In this document: piece by piece, positions 1-7,936 of the stretch
Numbering within the stretch: the first letter of the stretch is position 1
Layout of the letters: each line of letters opens with the position of its first letter
DNA from: Pseudomonadota bacterium
GTDB taxonomy: Bacteria; Myxococcota; UBA9042; PHBI01
Direction of reading: 5' to 3'
DNA: 8,034 nucleotides
NCBI GenBank assembly: GCA_005788935.1
Contig: SYAK01000401.1
Span: forward strand, 1 to 8,034
The notes under the pieces: generated by a model
The model's database searches: none
Told to the model about the DNA's origin: nothing
What the model saw: only the letters and a program-made list of their open reading frames with translations
Position numbers and translations under genes: made by a program

Positions 1-659
1 AGCAGCGGGTTGTTCTTCTTGCGGCGACGCAAGATCTGAACCATCCGCTCGACTTCCGAGGCCCGACCGATGAGTGGATCGATGTCGCCCTTCGCGGCGC
101 GCAGGTTCAGGTTGCGTGCGTAAGCCTCAAGCGGGTTCTGGCTCGCCTCCTCATCGTCCCCGTCGTCGCGCATGGGCTCGCGCTCCCCCGCGAACTCGCC
201 AGCGTCGTCGGCGGGCGTGGGGTCCCCGTGCGACATGCGCCGTACGATGTCGAGCCGCCGGATCCCGGCCTGATCGAGGAAAAAGACCGCGTGTGCGTCA
301 TTTTCCGCGAAGATCGCGACCAGCACGTGCGTGGACTTCAGCTCCTCGCGACCCGAGCTCTGGACGTGGAGCGCCGCACGCTGCAGCACGCGCGAGAAGC
401 CGACCGAGGGCGTCACCTCGAGCGAGAGGTCGTCGGGCACCTTCGGCAGGTCGGTCGCGAGGTGCTCCTCGATCAGCTCGCGCAGGCGCTTGAGGTCGCC
501 CCCCGTCTTGCGCAGAAGGGCCGAGACGTCGTCGTCCTTCAGGAAGGCGAGCAGCAGGTGCTCGACCGTCGCGTACTCGTGGCGCCGGTCACGCGCGTCC
601 GTGAAGGCCACGTCCATCGACGCGCGCAGCCCCTTGCCAATCTTGATGGGTTTCGCCAT
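1..659 (-). CDS. clpA: ATP-dependent Clp protease ATP-binding subunit ClpA, N-terminal part (cut by window edge)
   Basis: ClpA is the hexameric AAA+ unfoldase that feeds substrates into ClpP in the cytoplasm. The 219 visible residues follow E. coli ClpA closely. The double Clp N-domain spans about residues 1-145 and includes HEYATVEHLLLAFL (28-40) and VLQRAALHVQSSGREE (91-106). An acidic, poorly conserved linker follows (about 146-175). The start of the first AAA+ module is marked by DPLIGR (194-199) and by RRRKKNNPL at the edge. The Walker A loop should lie just outside the window. The ATG at 659 is chosen because a GAGG motif lies 8 bases upstream and the protein begins directly with the N-domain. 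The gene starts 10 bases after clpS, so the two are almost certainly co-transcribed. The adjacent clpS and the linker and DPLIGR sequence favour ClpA over ClpB or ClpC. Identity is near certain; completeness cannot be judged. Confidence 0.97.
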   Translation of the reverse strand, partial: MAKPIKIGKGLRASMDVAFTDARDRRHEYATVEHLLLAFLKDDDVSALLRKTGGDLKRLRELIEEHLATDLPKVPDDLSLEVTPSVGFSRVLQRAALHVQSSGREELKSTHVLVAIFAENDAHAVFFLDQAGIRRLDIVRRMSHGDPTPADDAGEFAGEREPMRDDGDDEEASQNPLEAYARNLNLRAAKGDIDPLIGRASEVERMVQILRRRKKNNPL

Positions 660-667
660 GTTGCAAG

Positions 668-671
668 CCTC
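668..671 (-). promoter_or_regulatory. Ribosome-binding site of clpA
   Basis: On the minus strand GAGG ends 8 bases before the clpA ATG at 659, and it overlaps the clpS TGA stop (672-670). Termination on clpS therefore places ribosomes at the clpA start, which suggests coupled synthesis of adaptor and unfoldase. Confidence 0.7.
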
Positions 672-1095
672 AGGCGTCGGGTTCGATGGTACAGAGGAGC
701 GGCATGCCGTTCAGCTCGGCGAGCTCGGTCACGCGCGCCGCCCGCGTCTCGGCGATGTCGCGCGTCCAGACGCCCACCACCCCGCGCCCGGTCCGGTGGA
801 TGGTCATCATCAGCGCCTCGGCTTGCTCGGGCCCATGCGCGAAGACCTCGCGCAGAACCCACACGACGAACTCCATCGTGGTGTAGTCGTCGTTGTGAAA
901 GATGACCTTGTACATCGGCGGCTTGCCGACCTTCGCTTTGCGCTCCATGACGGTCTGACCGCCTGGCGGACCCGAGCCAGCTCCACCCGCCCCACTCGGG
1001 GGCTTGCGGTCCTTGGGTGGCTCTCCCGAGCCCGACAGGCGGGGCGAGTCGGGAATCGGCGGGCTCGGACGCTCGGCTGGGGACGTTCGCGGCAT
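670..1095 (-). CDS. clpS: ClpS, ATP-dependent Clp protease adaptor protein
   Basis: ClpS binds proteins with N-terminal destabilising residues (N-degrons) and delivers them to ClpA in the ClpAP protease. With the ATG at 1095 the product is 141 residues. The ClpS core fills about residues 58-141. It contains KPPMYKV, then HNDDYTTMEF with the degron-pocket residues N68, D69, D70, T72 and M74, then MMTIH with M96 and H100, then WTRDIAETR at the ClpA-facing side, and the typical PLLCTIE ending. These match E. coli N34, D35, D36, T38, M40, M62 and H66. The N-terminal tail (about 57 residues, rich in Pro, Ser and Gly) is longer than the roughly 25 residues of E. coli ClpS. The start is uncertain: no strong ribosome-binding site precedes 1095. 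An in-frame TTG at 1176 and an ATG at 948 (92 residues) are alternatives. The 1095 start is preferred because the family-like charged stretch MERKAKVGKPP would otherwise lose its upstream part. Confidence 0.95.
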   Translation of the reverse strand: MPRTSPAERPSPPIPDSPRLSGSGEPPKDRKPPSGAGGAGSGPPGGQTVMERKAKVGKPPMYKVIFHNDDYTTMEFVVWVLREVFAHGPEQAEALMMTIHRTGRGVVGVWTRDIAETRAARVTELAELNGMPLLCTIEPDA

Positions 1096-1150
1096 GGCGG
1101 GTCTCGGAGCGGCAAGGGGGGCGGTCGGGGACCGCGCTGGGACAGGCGAG

Positions 1151-1170
1151 GGTGCGCACCGGCGCGCGCC
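1151..1170. repeat. Two abutting 10-base perfect palindromes in the gap upstream of clpS
   Basis: GGTGCGCACC (1151-1160) and GGCGCGCGCC (1161-1170) are each self-complementary and directly adjacent. They lie in the 92-base gap between the oxidoreductase stop (1188) and the preferred clpS start (1095). They could be an operator for clpSA, or chance symmetry in very GC-rich DNA. No U-tract follows on either strand, so they are not an intrinsic terminator. If clpS began at the TTG at 1176, they would lie inside its coding sequence. Confidence 0.3.
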
Positions 1171-1187
1171 TTGCAAGGGGGACGCGT

Positions 1188-2510
<1,323 letters not shown>

Positions 2511-2687
2511 GGGCTTGCCTGCATGTGTGAAGTTTCGTGAATCGTTCGCGGCGGGCCGAGACCCCGGTGCCTGCCACCACCAGCCTCGAATGCGGCGCGC
2601 CACCTTTTCGCCCGCCCGCCCCCTGATGTAAAGTGGGTCGCTGGCGCGTGTCGCCGCGCCCGCCCCCTGCCGAAGGAACCGCCTTTG
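2511..2687. promoter_or_regulatory. Divergent intergenic region between oxidoreductase and exported-protein operon
   Basis: These 177 bases separate two divergently transcribed genes and must contain, or lie near, both promoters. The segment 2520-2550 is less GC-rich than its surroundings. TAAAGT at 2629-2634 is a possible plus-strand -10 element, 53 bases before the ATG at 2688, but no convincing -35 box sits at the right distance. No clear operator repeats were found. The promoter assignment rests on position only. Confidence 0.4.
2673..2677 (+). promoter_or_regulatory. Ribosome-binding site of the lipoprotein hydrolase
   Basis: AAGGA ends 10 bases before the ATG at 2688 and 7 bases before an in-frame TTG at 2685. 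Either codon would fit. The ATG is preferred as the stronger initiator, and the choice changes the protein by one residue. Confidence 0.65.
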
Positions 2688-3869
2688 ATGCACCCCCTGC
2701 CCGCCTCGCCGCTCGGCCTCGTCCTCGTCGCCGCCGCCATCACGGCCTGTGACGACGCGCCCTCCGGTCCGACCGCGTCGGCGGACCTGGCCGACAGCCT
2801 CGCGTCGCCCGACACCGCGGCGCCTCCCGACACCGCAGCGCCAGACGCGGACGCAGAGGCCACGCCGCCGCTGCTCGCGGCCGATCTCCTCGCCGCAGGC
2901 CCCTTCCGCGTCGGATACCGCGTCTTCGCGCACACCTACACCCCGCCCGGCCTCCCCGAGCGCACCATCGATGTCCACCTCTGGTACCCGACCGTGGCCA
3001 CCTCCGCCGCCTCCCACGCGGTCTACGAGGGCTTCCTGCCCGACGAGGCCGCGCTCGTCGACGCGCCCCTCGCCCCACCCCTCGACGCCGCCCGCGGCTA
3101 CCCGGTCCACGCCTACTCCCACGGCGACCTCGGCTTCGCCGGGACAAGCGCCTTCCTGATGCGCCACTTCGCCTCGCACGGCTGGGTCGCGGTCGCGCCC
3201 GATCACACCGGCAACACCCTGACCGATCAGCTCAATCCCCGTCCGAACGCCATCTACCACCTCCGCCCGAGCGACATCACCGCCGCCATCGACGCCCTCG
3301 CGGCGCTGCCCCCCGAAGACCCGCTCGCGGGCCTCCCCGACCTCGAACACGTCCTGCTGTCGGGCCACAGCTTCGGCGTCCACACCTGCTGGGCGACCGC
3401 GGGCGCGACCTTCGACATGGCCGCCACCGAGGCGACGCTCGGCGCCCTCGAGCCCGCCGACCGGGCCGCCTTCGAGGCGAGCCGTCATGACCCGCGCGTC
3501 GTCGCCGCGATCCCGATGGCGGGCAGCATCAAGCGCGGCCTCTTTGGCGAGGGCGGACACGCCTCCGTGGCCATCCCGATGCTGGCACTCTCGGGTACCG
3601 AAGACCCTGTCGGCGCCGACGCCCAGTTCGCCTCGAGCGAAGACCTCGACCTCCCGTGGGTCGAGGTGACGGGCGCATGCCACCAGGCCTTCGCGCTTGG
3701 CGGCTGCCCCGAGCTTGACGACGCCGAGGGCTTCCGGCTCATCTCGGTCCTGGCGCTCGCCTTCGCGCGGCGCCACGTGCTCGGGGACATGCGCGCTGCC
3801 ACGCTCGGCATCCTCGACGGCACCCGCCCCCTCTCCGCCCGACTCGCTTTCCGGAGGCACACCCCGTGA
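2688..3869 (+). CDS. Exported lipoprotein alpha/beta-hydrolase (dienelactone-hydrolase / PAF-acetylhydrolase-like)
   Basis: A 393-residue predicted lipoprotein esterase. The signal peptide ends in a lipobox (ITAC, Cys21), followed by a disordered Asp/Ala/Pro/Thr linker (about 22-62). The hydrolase fold starts near residue 72 with the strand DVHLWYPT (95-102), which resembles predicted dienelactone hydrolases and PAF-acetylhydrolases. YSHGDLGF (143-150) is the likely oxyanion-hole loop. GHSFG (226-230) is the nucleophile elbow with Ser228. LSGTEDPVG (301-309) offers Asp306, and GACHQAF (329-335) offers His332, completing a plausible Ser-Asp-His triad. Cys331 and Cys340 flank the His region and could form a disulfide after export. 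It probably cleaves an ester outside the cytoplasm; the substrate is not predictable. It is the first gene of the plus-strand operon, and its stop overlaps the next start by 4 bases (GTGA). The fold is confident and the exact subfamily is not. Confidence 0.88.
   Translation: MHPLPASPLGLVLVAAAITACDDAPSGPTASADLADSLASPDTAAPPDTAAPDADAEATPPLLAADLLAAGPFRVGYRVFAHTYTPPGLPERTIDVHLWYPTVATSAASHAVYEGFLPDEAALVDAPLAPPLDAARGYPVHAYSHGDLGFAGTSAFLMRHFASHGWVAVAPDHTGNTLTDQLNPRPNAIYHLRPSDITAAIDALAALPPEDPLAGLPDLEHVLLSGHSFGVHTCWATAGATFDMAATEATLGALEPADRAAFEASRHDPRVVAAIPMAGSIKRGLFGEGGHASVAIPMLALSGTEDPVGADAQFASSEDLDLPWVEVTGACHQAFALGGCPELDDAEGFRLISVLALAFARRHVLGDMRAATLGILDGTRPLSARLAFRRHTP
3853..3857 (+). promoter_or_regulatory. 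Ribosome-binding site deciding a GTG start
   Basis: GGAGG lies inside the end of the hydrolase gene, 8 bases before the GTG at 3866. It supports a GTG start overlapping the upstream TGA stop, and hence translational coupling. Confidence 0.8.
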
Positions 3870-5533
3870 GGTCCCCCGCCTGGCCGCTGTCGGCCCTCGC
3901 GCTCGCGCTCGGCGCGTGCGCCCCGGAACCTGCCCCCACGCCTGACGCGGCTGTCGACGCCACCGTCGACGTAGGCCCCGACACCGCGGCCGACAGGGTC
4001 CCGCTCGTCGCGCCGCCGCCTGTGCTCATGCGCCTGACCGTGACGCAGCTGCGTCATGCGCTGACGGATCTCCTCGGCGACGGCCTGACGCTTCCGTCCG
4101 CGCTCGAGCCCGATGCGCCCGCCGAAGGCCTCCTGACGGCTGGCGGCTCGGTCACGACGGTCTCCCCCCGCGGCGTCGAGCTCTACGAGGACGCGGCGCG
4201 GTCGCTGGGCGCGCAAGTGGTGGCGTCCAGGGTCCACCGCGATCGCCTCGCCCCCTGTGCCGCGGCCGTCGCGGCAGAGCCCGAGACCGCCGCCACCTGC
4301 CTCGACCGCGTCATCCGCGACGTGGGCCGCCGCGCCTGGCGCCGCCCGCTCACGGAGGCCGAGGTCACGACCCTCGCCGACATCGGTGAGGCCGCGCAGG
4401 CAGCCATGGGCAACTTCGACGCCGCGCTGACGTGGACCCTCACGGGCCTGCTGCAGTCGCCGAACTTCCTCTACCGCCTCGAGGTCGGCGAGGACGGCAC
4501 CGAGGGCGCGCGCCGCTTCACCTCGCTCGAGATGGCCTCACGCCTCGCCTTCTTCCTCTGGGCCTCGCCACCCGACGACGCGCTGCTCGAGGCGGGCCTC
4601 CGCGGTGACCTCGTGACCGAGGCTGGCGTCGCGGCCGCGGTCGACCGCCTCATCGCGGACCCGCGTGCCAACCGCGGGTTGCGCGCCTTCTTCGGCGAGT
4701 GGCTTCAGCTTCACAAATTGAAACACATATCCAAGGACCCCAACATCTTCCGGCACTTCAGCCCCGATCTCGGCGAGATGGCGGCGGAGGAGACCCTGCT
4801 GCTCATCGACCGCCTCATCGGCGAGGACGACACCGATCTGCGCGAGCTGCTGCTGACGCGCTCGACGTCCGTCAACCGCCGCCTCGCGGCCATCTACAAC
4901 GTGCGCGCCCCCTCCGCCGACGGCTTCGCCCGCGTCGACTTCCCACCCGACAGCCCGCGCCGTGGGCTGCTCGGTCACGTCAGCTTTCTCGCCCTCCACG
5001 CCCACCCGACGAGCTCGTCAGCCACGCTGCGCGGGGCTTTCCTGCGCCAGACCCTGCTCTGCGAGCCCGTCCCGCCGCCGCCGTCGAACCTCAACACCGC
5101 CATCCCCGAGCCGTCGCCCGAGCTGCCGACGCTGCGCGACCGCCTCGCCGCCCACCGCACCGACCCGTCGTGCGCGGGCTGTCACGCCCTGACCGACATC
5201 CCCGGGCTCGGGCTCGAGAACTTCGACGGCCTCGGCCGCCTCCGCCTGACCGAGCAGGGGGCCGCCATCGACGCCTCGGGGCGGCTCGGTGCGATGGACT
5301 TCGCGGGCCCCGCCGAGCTCGCCGAAGCCCTCGCCCATCACCCGAACTTCACCGCATGCGCGGTCCGCAAGCTTTACACCTTCGCGGTCGCCCGACCGCC
5401 AGGCGAAGGCGAGGACAGCCAGCTCGAGGCCCTCGTCGACGCCTTCGCCGCGGGTCAATACCGTCTGAAGACCCTGCAGCGCGCCATCGCGCTGAGCCCG
5501 GGCTTCCGGACCGTCGGAGCAGCGACCCCATGA
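3866..5533 (+). CDS. DUF1592-family lipoprotein (DUF1587/1595/1592/1588/1585 architecture) with C-terminal CxxCH motif
   Basis: A 555-residue protein of the large multi-DUF family common in Planctomycetes and Myxococcota, with no established function. The signal peptide ends in a lipobox (LGAC, Cys18), followed by an Asp/Ala/Pro linker (19-50). Regions are assigned by resemblance. DUF1587-like is about 55-118 ([16 protein letters not shown]). DUF1595-like is 143-200 ([17 protein letters not shown]). DUF1592-like is 217-345 ([19 protein letters not shown]). DUF1588-like is 365-462 ([21 protein letters not shown], then [10 protein letters not shown]). DUF1585-like is 478-545. CAGCH (436-440) is a CxxCH motif that could carry one covalent c-type haem. 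The separate N-terminal cytochrome domain of many planctomycete relatives is absent. The GTG at 3866 has a good GGAGG and overlaps the upstream stop. The downstream DUF1552 gene overlaps by ATGA. A cluster of rare AT-rich codons occurs near residue 284. Confidence 0.92.
   Translation: MRSPAWPLSALALALGACAPEPAPTPDAAVDATVDVGPDTAADRVPLVAPPPVLMRLTVTQLRHALTDLLGDGLTLPSALEPDAPAEGLLTAGGSVTTVSPRGVELYEDAARSLGAQVVASRVHRDRLAPCAAAVAAEPETAATCLDRVIRDVGRRAWRRPLTEAEVTTLADIGEAAQAAMGNFDAALTWTLTGLLQSPNFLYRLEVGEDGTEGARRFTSLEMASRLAFFLWASPPDDALLEAGLRGDLVTEAGVAAAVDRLIADPRANRGLRAFFGEWLQLHKLKHISKDPNIFRHFSPDLGEMAAEETLLLIDRLIGEDDTDLRELLLTRSTSVNRRLAAIYNVRAPSADGFARVDFPPDSPRRGLLGHVSFLALHAHPTSSSATLRGAFLRQTLLCEPVPPPPSNLNTAIPEPSPELPTLRDRLAAHRTDPSCAGCHALTDIPGLGLENFDGLGRLRLTEQGAAIDASGRLGAMDFAGPAELAEALAHHPNFTACAVRKLYTFAVARPPGEGEDSQLEALVDAFAAGQYRLKTLQRAIALSPGFRTVGAATP
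4711..4732 (+). other. AT-rich rare-codon cluster inside the DUF1592 gene
   Basis: Within strongly GC-biased coding sequence, codons 284-288 read AAA-TTG-AAA-CAC-ATA (Lys-Leu-Lys-His-Ile). ATA, TTG and AAA appear to be avoided elsewhere in this window. The patch sits inside the DUF1592-like region. It may be conserved protein sequence with unusual codons, a translational pause, or a small internal signal. Confidence 0.4.
5516..5519 (+). promoter_or_regulatory. Ribosome-binding site of the DUF1552 gene
   Basis: GGAG lies 10 bases before the ATG at 5530, inside the end of the DUF1592 gene. This spacing favours 5530 over the in-frame ATG at 5539. Confidence 0.6.
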
Positions 5534-6900
5534 CATCCATGCCTGACAATACGCGCAAACGACTCGCCGCGCACGGCGTGACCCGCAGAACGCTGCTGCG
5601 CGGTCTCCTCGGTGGCGCGACCGTGACGCTCGGCCTGCCAGCCCTCGAGATCTTCCTCAACACCCACGGCACAGCGCTCGCCGAGGACGGGCCGCAGGCC
5701 ACCGGTTTCCCGCGCCGCTTCGGCCTCTTCTTCTGGGGCAACGGCATCCTCCCCGACCGCTGGATCCCGACGACCACCGGCCCGCGCTGGGAGCCGAGCG
5801 AGCAGCTCGCGCCCCTCGCCCACCTGCGCGACGACGTGACGGTCGTCACCGGGCTGAAACTCGGCGTCCCCAACTCTCGCCCGCACTTCGCCGGCCTCGC
5901 GGGCATCCTGTCGGGCGCGCCGGTCATGGACGCCTACGGCCAGGACACCTTCGCGCTGCCCGGCGTCGACCAGGTCATCGCCGCCGCGGTCGGTCAGGTG
6001 ACGCGCTTCCGCAGCCTCGAGTTCGGCGCGGCCCCGATGGAGGGCGTGTCCTTCAACGGCCCCAACAGCCGCAACCCGCCCGAGGCCTCGCCCGCAGCGC
6101 TCTTCAATCGCCTCTTCGGCCCAGGCTTTCAGCCACCCGGTGCGGAGCCCCTCATCGATCCGACGCTCGCCCTCCGCCGCAGCGTCCTCGACGCCGTGAT
6201 GGGCGACGTCCGCCGCCTCGCCGCGAACGTCGGCGCCGCCGATCGCGCCCGCCTCGACCGGCACCTCGACGCCGTCCGCGACATCGAGCAGCGCCTCGCC
6301 CGCCTCGCAGAAGACCCGCCGAACCTCGCCGCGTGCGCCTACCCGCCCGCCCCAGACGCCGACTACGCGGACGTCGAGGGCCGCCCCCAGCTCGCCGCCA
6401 AGAACGCGATCATGAGTGATATCGTGGCCATGGCCCTCGCCTGCGACCAGAGCCGCGTCTTCATGAACTGCTTCTCGTTCCCGGTGACCAACATCCTCTT
6501 CGAGGGCGCCCCCGCCGGTCACCACCAGCTGACCCATGACGAGCCCGACCCGCAGCCCGAGGTGAACCGCATCGTTCTGCAATGCGTTGCGGCCTATGCA
6601 CGCCAGATCGAAGCCCTCCGCGCGATCGAAGAGGGGGCTGGCACCCTGCTCGACGCCTGCGCGGTGCTCGGCACCTCCGACGTAAGCCTCGGCAAGACCC
6701 ACGCCCTCGACGAATTCCCGTTCCTCGTCGCGGGCTCCTGCGGCGGGCGCCTGAAGCGCGGCGTCCACATCCGCTCGGCGGGCGCCGAGAACGCGAGCAA
6801 GGCGATGCTGTCGCTCGTCCGCGCCATGGGCGTCGACGCCCCTTCGTTTGGCGCCGAGGGCGGCCTTGCAACCGAAGGCCTGTCCGCGCTCGAGGTCTGA
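5530..6900 (+). CDS. DUF1552 family protein with twin-arginine signal peptide
   Basis: A 456-residue protein of the DUF1552 family, which regularly accompanies DUF1592 proteins in Planctomycetes and Myxococcota and is thought to be distantly related to DUF1501 proteins of the alkaline-phosphatase/sulfatase type. Its activity is unknown. The N-terminus carries a Tat signal: T-R-R-T-L-L-R (18-24), a hydrophobic stretch (about 25-43), and a likely cleavage site after ALA (49-51). Tat export implies folding, possibly with a cofactor, before export. Family blocks visible include RRFGLFFWGNGILPDRW (62-78), GLKLGVPNSRPHFAGLAGILSG (108-129), HHQLTHD (331-337), and GTSDVSLGKTHALDEFPFLVAG (381-402) with acidic and His residues that could bind metal or substrate. 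The start overlaps the upstream stop (ATGA), so the two proteins are probably made in step and may work together. The family call is firm; the reaction is unknown. Confidence 0.92.
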   Translation: MTSMPDNTRKRLAAHGVTRRTLLRGLLGGATVTLGLPALEIFLNTHGTALAEDGPQATGFPRRFGLFFWGNGILPDRWIPTTTGPRWEPSEQLAPLAHLRDDVTVVTGLKLGVPNSRPHFAGLAGILSGAPVMDAYGQDTFALPGVDQVIAAAVGQVTRFRSLEFGAAPMEGVSFNGPNSRNPPEASPAALFNRLFGPGFQPPGAEPLIDPTLALRRSVLDAVMGDVRRLAANVGAADRARLDRHLDAVRDIEQRLARLAEDPPNLAACAYPPAPDADYADVEGRPQLAAKNAIMSDIVAMALACDQSRVFMNCFSFPVTNILFEGAPAGHHQLTHDEPDPQPEVNRIVLQCVAAYARQIEALRAIEEGAGTLLDACAVLGTSDVSLGKTHALDEFPFLVAGSCGGRLKRGVHIRSAGAENASKAMLSLVRAMGVDAPSFGAEGGLATEGLSALEV

Positions 6901-6927
6901 GCCCGCCCGCACACCCCACGAACCGAG

Positions 6928-6933
6928 AGGAGG
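6928..6933 (+). promoter_or_regulatory. Strong ribosome-binding site of the fourth operon gene
   Basis: AGGAGG lies 9 bases before the ATG at 6943. It is the best Shine-Dalgarno match in the window, so this gene is translated independently of the coupled trio. The 42-base gap (6901-6942) shows no hairpin with a U-tract, so transcription probably continues into it from upstream. Confidence 0.85.
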
Positions 6934-6942
6934 ACGACCCCG

Positions 6943-7872
6943 ATGTCCGAGACGCCCCCCAAGGCCCTCCGCGCCCTCTGCGTCGCCATGGGTGCGCTGC
7001 CGCTCCCAGCCTGCGACACGGCCACGCCCGACGCGTTCGAAGACACCGCCTCAGACGCCGACATCGTCGACGCCGAGGCGCCCGAGGTGGGCCCCCCTTC
7101 GACACCGACCTCCGGCCTGACCGTCATCGACACGATGGGCTTCGCGACGCCCGAGGACGGCGTCGACGGCACACCCGGCTTCAACCTCGACGGCCTCGTG
7201 AGCGACGGACGGGCCCCGGACAGCTGCGGACACGCCGACACGACCGCCCCCGACGGGACGCCCGGCGTCGACAATCAGCTCGCCGCGATCGTCCCCCTCT
7301 TCGAGCTTGCCGGCATCGGCGCGGCCGAAGATCTCATCCAGAACGCCGTCACGAACGGCGGCCTCCTCCTGATGTTTCAACTCGACGACGTGGACAGCTG
7401 GCAGAACGATCCCGAGGTCACGCTGACCCTGCGGGCTGGCGCGGGGGTGCCGTTGCTCGGAACCGACGGGCTCGTCCTCGCAGGACAAACCTTTTCGCTC
7501 CATCCGGAGTCTCCCGAGACGGTCGCAGGCGCCGCGTCGATCCGGGACGGGGTCCTCGAAGCCGGCCCCTTCGACCTGCGCATCCCCGTCGAGGTCTTCG
7601 GCCTCGCCTACAAACTGCTCCTGTCCGAGTCGCGCGTCCGTGCCCGCCTGACCGAGGACGGCGGCCTCGCCGAGGGCCTGCTCGGCGGGGCTGTCGCCTA
7701 CGAGGATCTCCTCGAGGTGGGTCGGCTCGCCGCCCGTGACGACGGGTCGGTCCTGCCCGCCATCGAGGCGGTCTTCGGCCAGTCTCTCGATCTGCGCCCC
7801 GACGCCGACGGACGCTGCACCCACGTGAGCGGCGCGTTCCGTTTCAGCGCCGTCTCGGCCTTCCTGTTCTGA
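6943..7872 (+). CDS. Predicted lipoprotein of unknown function with a GTPGVDNQ motif
   Basis: A 309-residue protein whose function I cannot assign. The signal peptide ends in a lipobox (LPAC, Cys24), followed by an acidic linker (about 25-55) like those of the other operon lipoproteins. The mature domain begins near residue 58. Its most distinctive stretch runs from GFNLDGLVSDG (79-89) through SCGHADTTAPDG (94-105) to GTPGVDNQLAAIVPLFE (105-121). This Asp/Gly-rich, Asn/Gln-containing block recalls a motif in other myxobacterial lipoproteins of unknown role. The rest alternates short hydrophobic strands with Gly/Asp turns, which suggests a beta-rich domain. No catalytic signature, membrane helix or haem motif is seen. 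Cysteines in SCGH and near the C-terminus (RCTH) could form a disulfide. It is the last gene of the exported-protein operon and may supply a surface-binding or structural partner; that role is inferred only from position. Confidence 0.85.
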   Translation: MSETPPKALRALCVAMGALPLPACDTATPDAFEDTASDADIVDAEAPEVGPPSTPTSGLTVIDTMGFATPEDGVDGTPGFNLDGLVSDGRAPDSCGHADTTAPDGTPGVDNQLAAIVPLFELAGIGAAEDLIQNAVTNGGLLLMFQLDDVDSWQNDPEVTLTLRAGAGVPLLGTDGLVLAGQTFSLHPESPETVAGAASIRDGVLEAGPFDLRIPVEVFGLAYKLLLSESRVRARLTEDGGLAEGLLGGAVAYEDLLEVGRLAARDDGSVLPAIEAVFGQSLDLRPDADGRCTHVSGAFRFSAVSAFLF

Positions 7873-7906
7873 ACGGGGGTTGGCAACGGCCTCAAAAAAG
7901 ACACGG

Positions 7907-7936
7907 AAAAAGCCCGGAGGCTTTCGCCACCGGGCT
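7907..7936 (-). terminator. Intrinsic terminator for minus-strand transcription entering from the right
   Basis: Read on the minus strand, AGCCCGG (7936-7930) pairs with CCGGGCT (7917-7911). Inside, after a T-T mismatch, GGC pairs with GCC around a GAAA tetraloop. The stem runs into a tract of five T (7911-7907), and a second tract of T lies a little further on (near 7894-7899). On the plus strand the hairpin is preceded by A and not followed by T, so it should act mainly on leftward transcripts. Confidence 0.85.

Noticed and set aside
2511..3860. Minus-strand open frame continuing upstream of the oxidoreductase to about 3860, suggesting an 890-residue fusion protein
   Set aside because: The extra 450 residues are a low-complexity Gly/Arg/Glu/Val-rich translation antisense to the hydrolase gene, produced by GC-rich codon bias. 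The FAD motif starts a few residues after the ATG at 2510, as is normal for the family.
4699..5529. Upstream in-frame extension of the DUF1552 protein by about 277 residues
   Set aside because: The extension lies out of frame within the DUF1592 gene and is Arg/Pro-rich noise. The Tat signal starting from ATG 5530 with GGAG upstream marks the true N-terminus.
5455..6912. 485-residue minus-strand open frame opposite the DUF1552 gene
   Set aside because: It is antisense to a clear DUF1552 protein, has shadow-like composition and no recognisable domain.
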